Positions 5,217-5,721 of a stretch of DNA of 5,721 bases are shown here, piece after piece. The stretch comes from Elusimicrobiota bacterium (GTDB taxonomy: Bacteria > Elusimicrobiota > Elusimicrobia > JACQJN01): positions 1 through 5,721 of the forward strand of contig JACQJN010000231.1 in the NCBI GenBank assembly GCA_016205085.1. Direction: 5' to 3'. Both the position numbers and the translations under genes were made by a program. The notes beneath the pieces were generated by a model. The model was not told the DNA's origin, ran no database searches, and worked only from the letters and a program-made list of their open reading frames with translations. Within the stretch, counting starts at the first letter, position 1, and each line of letters starts with the position of its first letter.

Positions 5217-5721
5217 CAGGTACCATCGCGGTCTTGGGAGCCGGTCTGTGGGGAACCGTCCTGGCAAACCACATGGCCGAAAAAAGCTATCCCGTCATTC
5301 TTTGGGAATATTTCTCCGACATAGCTGAAAAGCTGCAGAAAAACCGCATCCATCCCAACCTGACAGAACTGAAACTGGACGAGCGCGTGGGGATTACCTC
5401 CCGACTTGAATCCGCGGTGGAGAAGAGCTCCCTGATCGTGGTTGCCCTCTCTTCTCAGCACGTCCGGAATATTGCCAAACATCTGAAACCCCTTCTCTCT
5501 CGACGCAAACCGCTTCCCATCGTGGTCAGCGCCTCTAAAGGAATGGAACCCCAAACCCTGAAAACCATGAGCGAAGTGATCGAGGAGGAGATTCCTTTTC
5601 TAAAAAGAAGAGTTTTTGCCATGTCCGGGCCCAGTTTTGCCCGGGAAGTAGCCCGTGGAATCCCCACAATAGTCCTAATCGCCGGACCCCAAAATGGCCT
5701 GATTCACACCGCTAAGAAAAC
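5213..5721 (+). CDS. gpsA: glycerol-3-phosphate dehydrogenase [NAD(P)+] GpsA, 5' part only
   Basis: GpsA reduces dihydroxyacetone phosphate to sn-glycerol-3-phosphate, the substrate of the PlsY and PgsA enzymes encoded just upstream. The frame is open from ATG 5213 to the right edge (169 complete codons), so about half of the usual 330 or so residues is visible. The Rossmann dinucleotide motif is GAGLWGT (9-15), followed by the hydrophobic strand LIVVALSS (74-81), SKGME (108-112) and the family signature SGPSFAREVARGIPT (138-152). In the strand at 77-81 a Pro is usual (VPS) but Leu-Ser is found. The catalytic lysine and the C-terminal domain lie beyond the window. The start overlaps the plsY stop as ATGA. 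A GGGAGGAG stretch (5186-5193) is 19 nt upstream, too far for normal use, so translational coupling is likely. The 3' cut is a window edge, not a truncation of the gene. Confidence 0.93.
   Translation, partial: MTGTIAVLGAGLWGTVLANHMAEKSYPVILWEYFSDIAEKLQKNRIHPNLTELKLDERVGITSRLESAVEKSSLIVVALSSQHVRNIAKHLKPLLSRRKPLPIVVSASKGMEPQTLKTMSEVIEEEIPFLKRRVFAMSGPSFAREVARGIPTIVLIAGPQNGLIHTAKK

Noticed and set aside
4859..5554. Long minus-strand open frame of 231 codons opposite plsY and gpsA
   Set aside because: It lies entirely opposite two well-supported genes, shows no recognisable domain, and is best explained as a codon-bias shadow.

Overview
The window is a compact bacterial block in which every gene lies on the plus strand and is packed head to tail: a 60-bp tandem repeat at the left edge, then miaB, a PilZ-domain gene, miaA, hflX, pgsA, plsY and the 5' part of gpsA, which runs off the right edge. 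Gaps are 14 bp or less, or genes overlap (8 nt at miaA/hflX, ATGA overlaps at hflX/pgsA and plsY/gpsA). I see no internal terminator, RNA gene, CRISPR array or insertion sequence, so one polycistronic operon is the simplest reading. The organism is a bacterium of roughly balanced base composition. The gene order, with a PilZ gene between miaB and miaA, fits an environmental lineage known mainly from metagenomes. Omnitrophota (OP3) or a neighbouring phylum is my guess from memory, not something the sequence proves.

Region 1 (1-232) holds three full copies and one partial copy of a 60-bp unit. The last copy supplies the real start codon and first 11 codons of miaB. Each upstream copy carries the same start followed by a stop two codons after the shared part. 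The copies differ only at their second base, which alternates g/a, so the real period is 120 bp. This is either a true tandem amplification over a start site or, more probably, an assembly loop at a contig end.

Region 2 (199-2827) is the tRNA A37 modification module. MiaA prenylates A37 of UNN-decoding tRNAs and MiaB adds the 2-methylthio group. A PilZ (cyclic-di-GMP receptor type) protein with a cysteine-rich tail sits between them. MiaB is short and stops where its C-terminal TRAM domain should begin. Three arrays of degenerate 7-bp repeats lie in this region: two inside miaB, kept in frame, and one large array with inverted arms across the miaA start.

Region 3 (2820-4064) is hflX, a ribosome-associated GTPase often linked to miaA in bacteria. 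The hfq gene that separates the two in many Proteobacteria is absent here.

Region 4 (4061-5721) is a glycerol-3-phosphate/phospholipid module. GpsA makes sn-glycerol-3-phosphate, PlsY acylates it to lysophosphatidate, and PgsA joins it to CDP-diacylglycerol to start phosphatidylglycerol synthesis. Most of the window is ordinary housekeeping. The points worth a second look are the 60-bp array, the heptamer arrays, the TRAM-less MiaB and the Cys-tailed PilZ protein.
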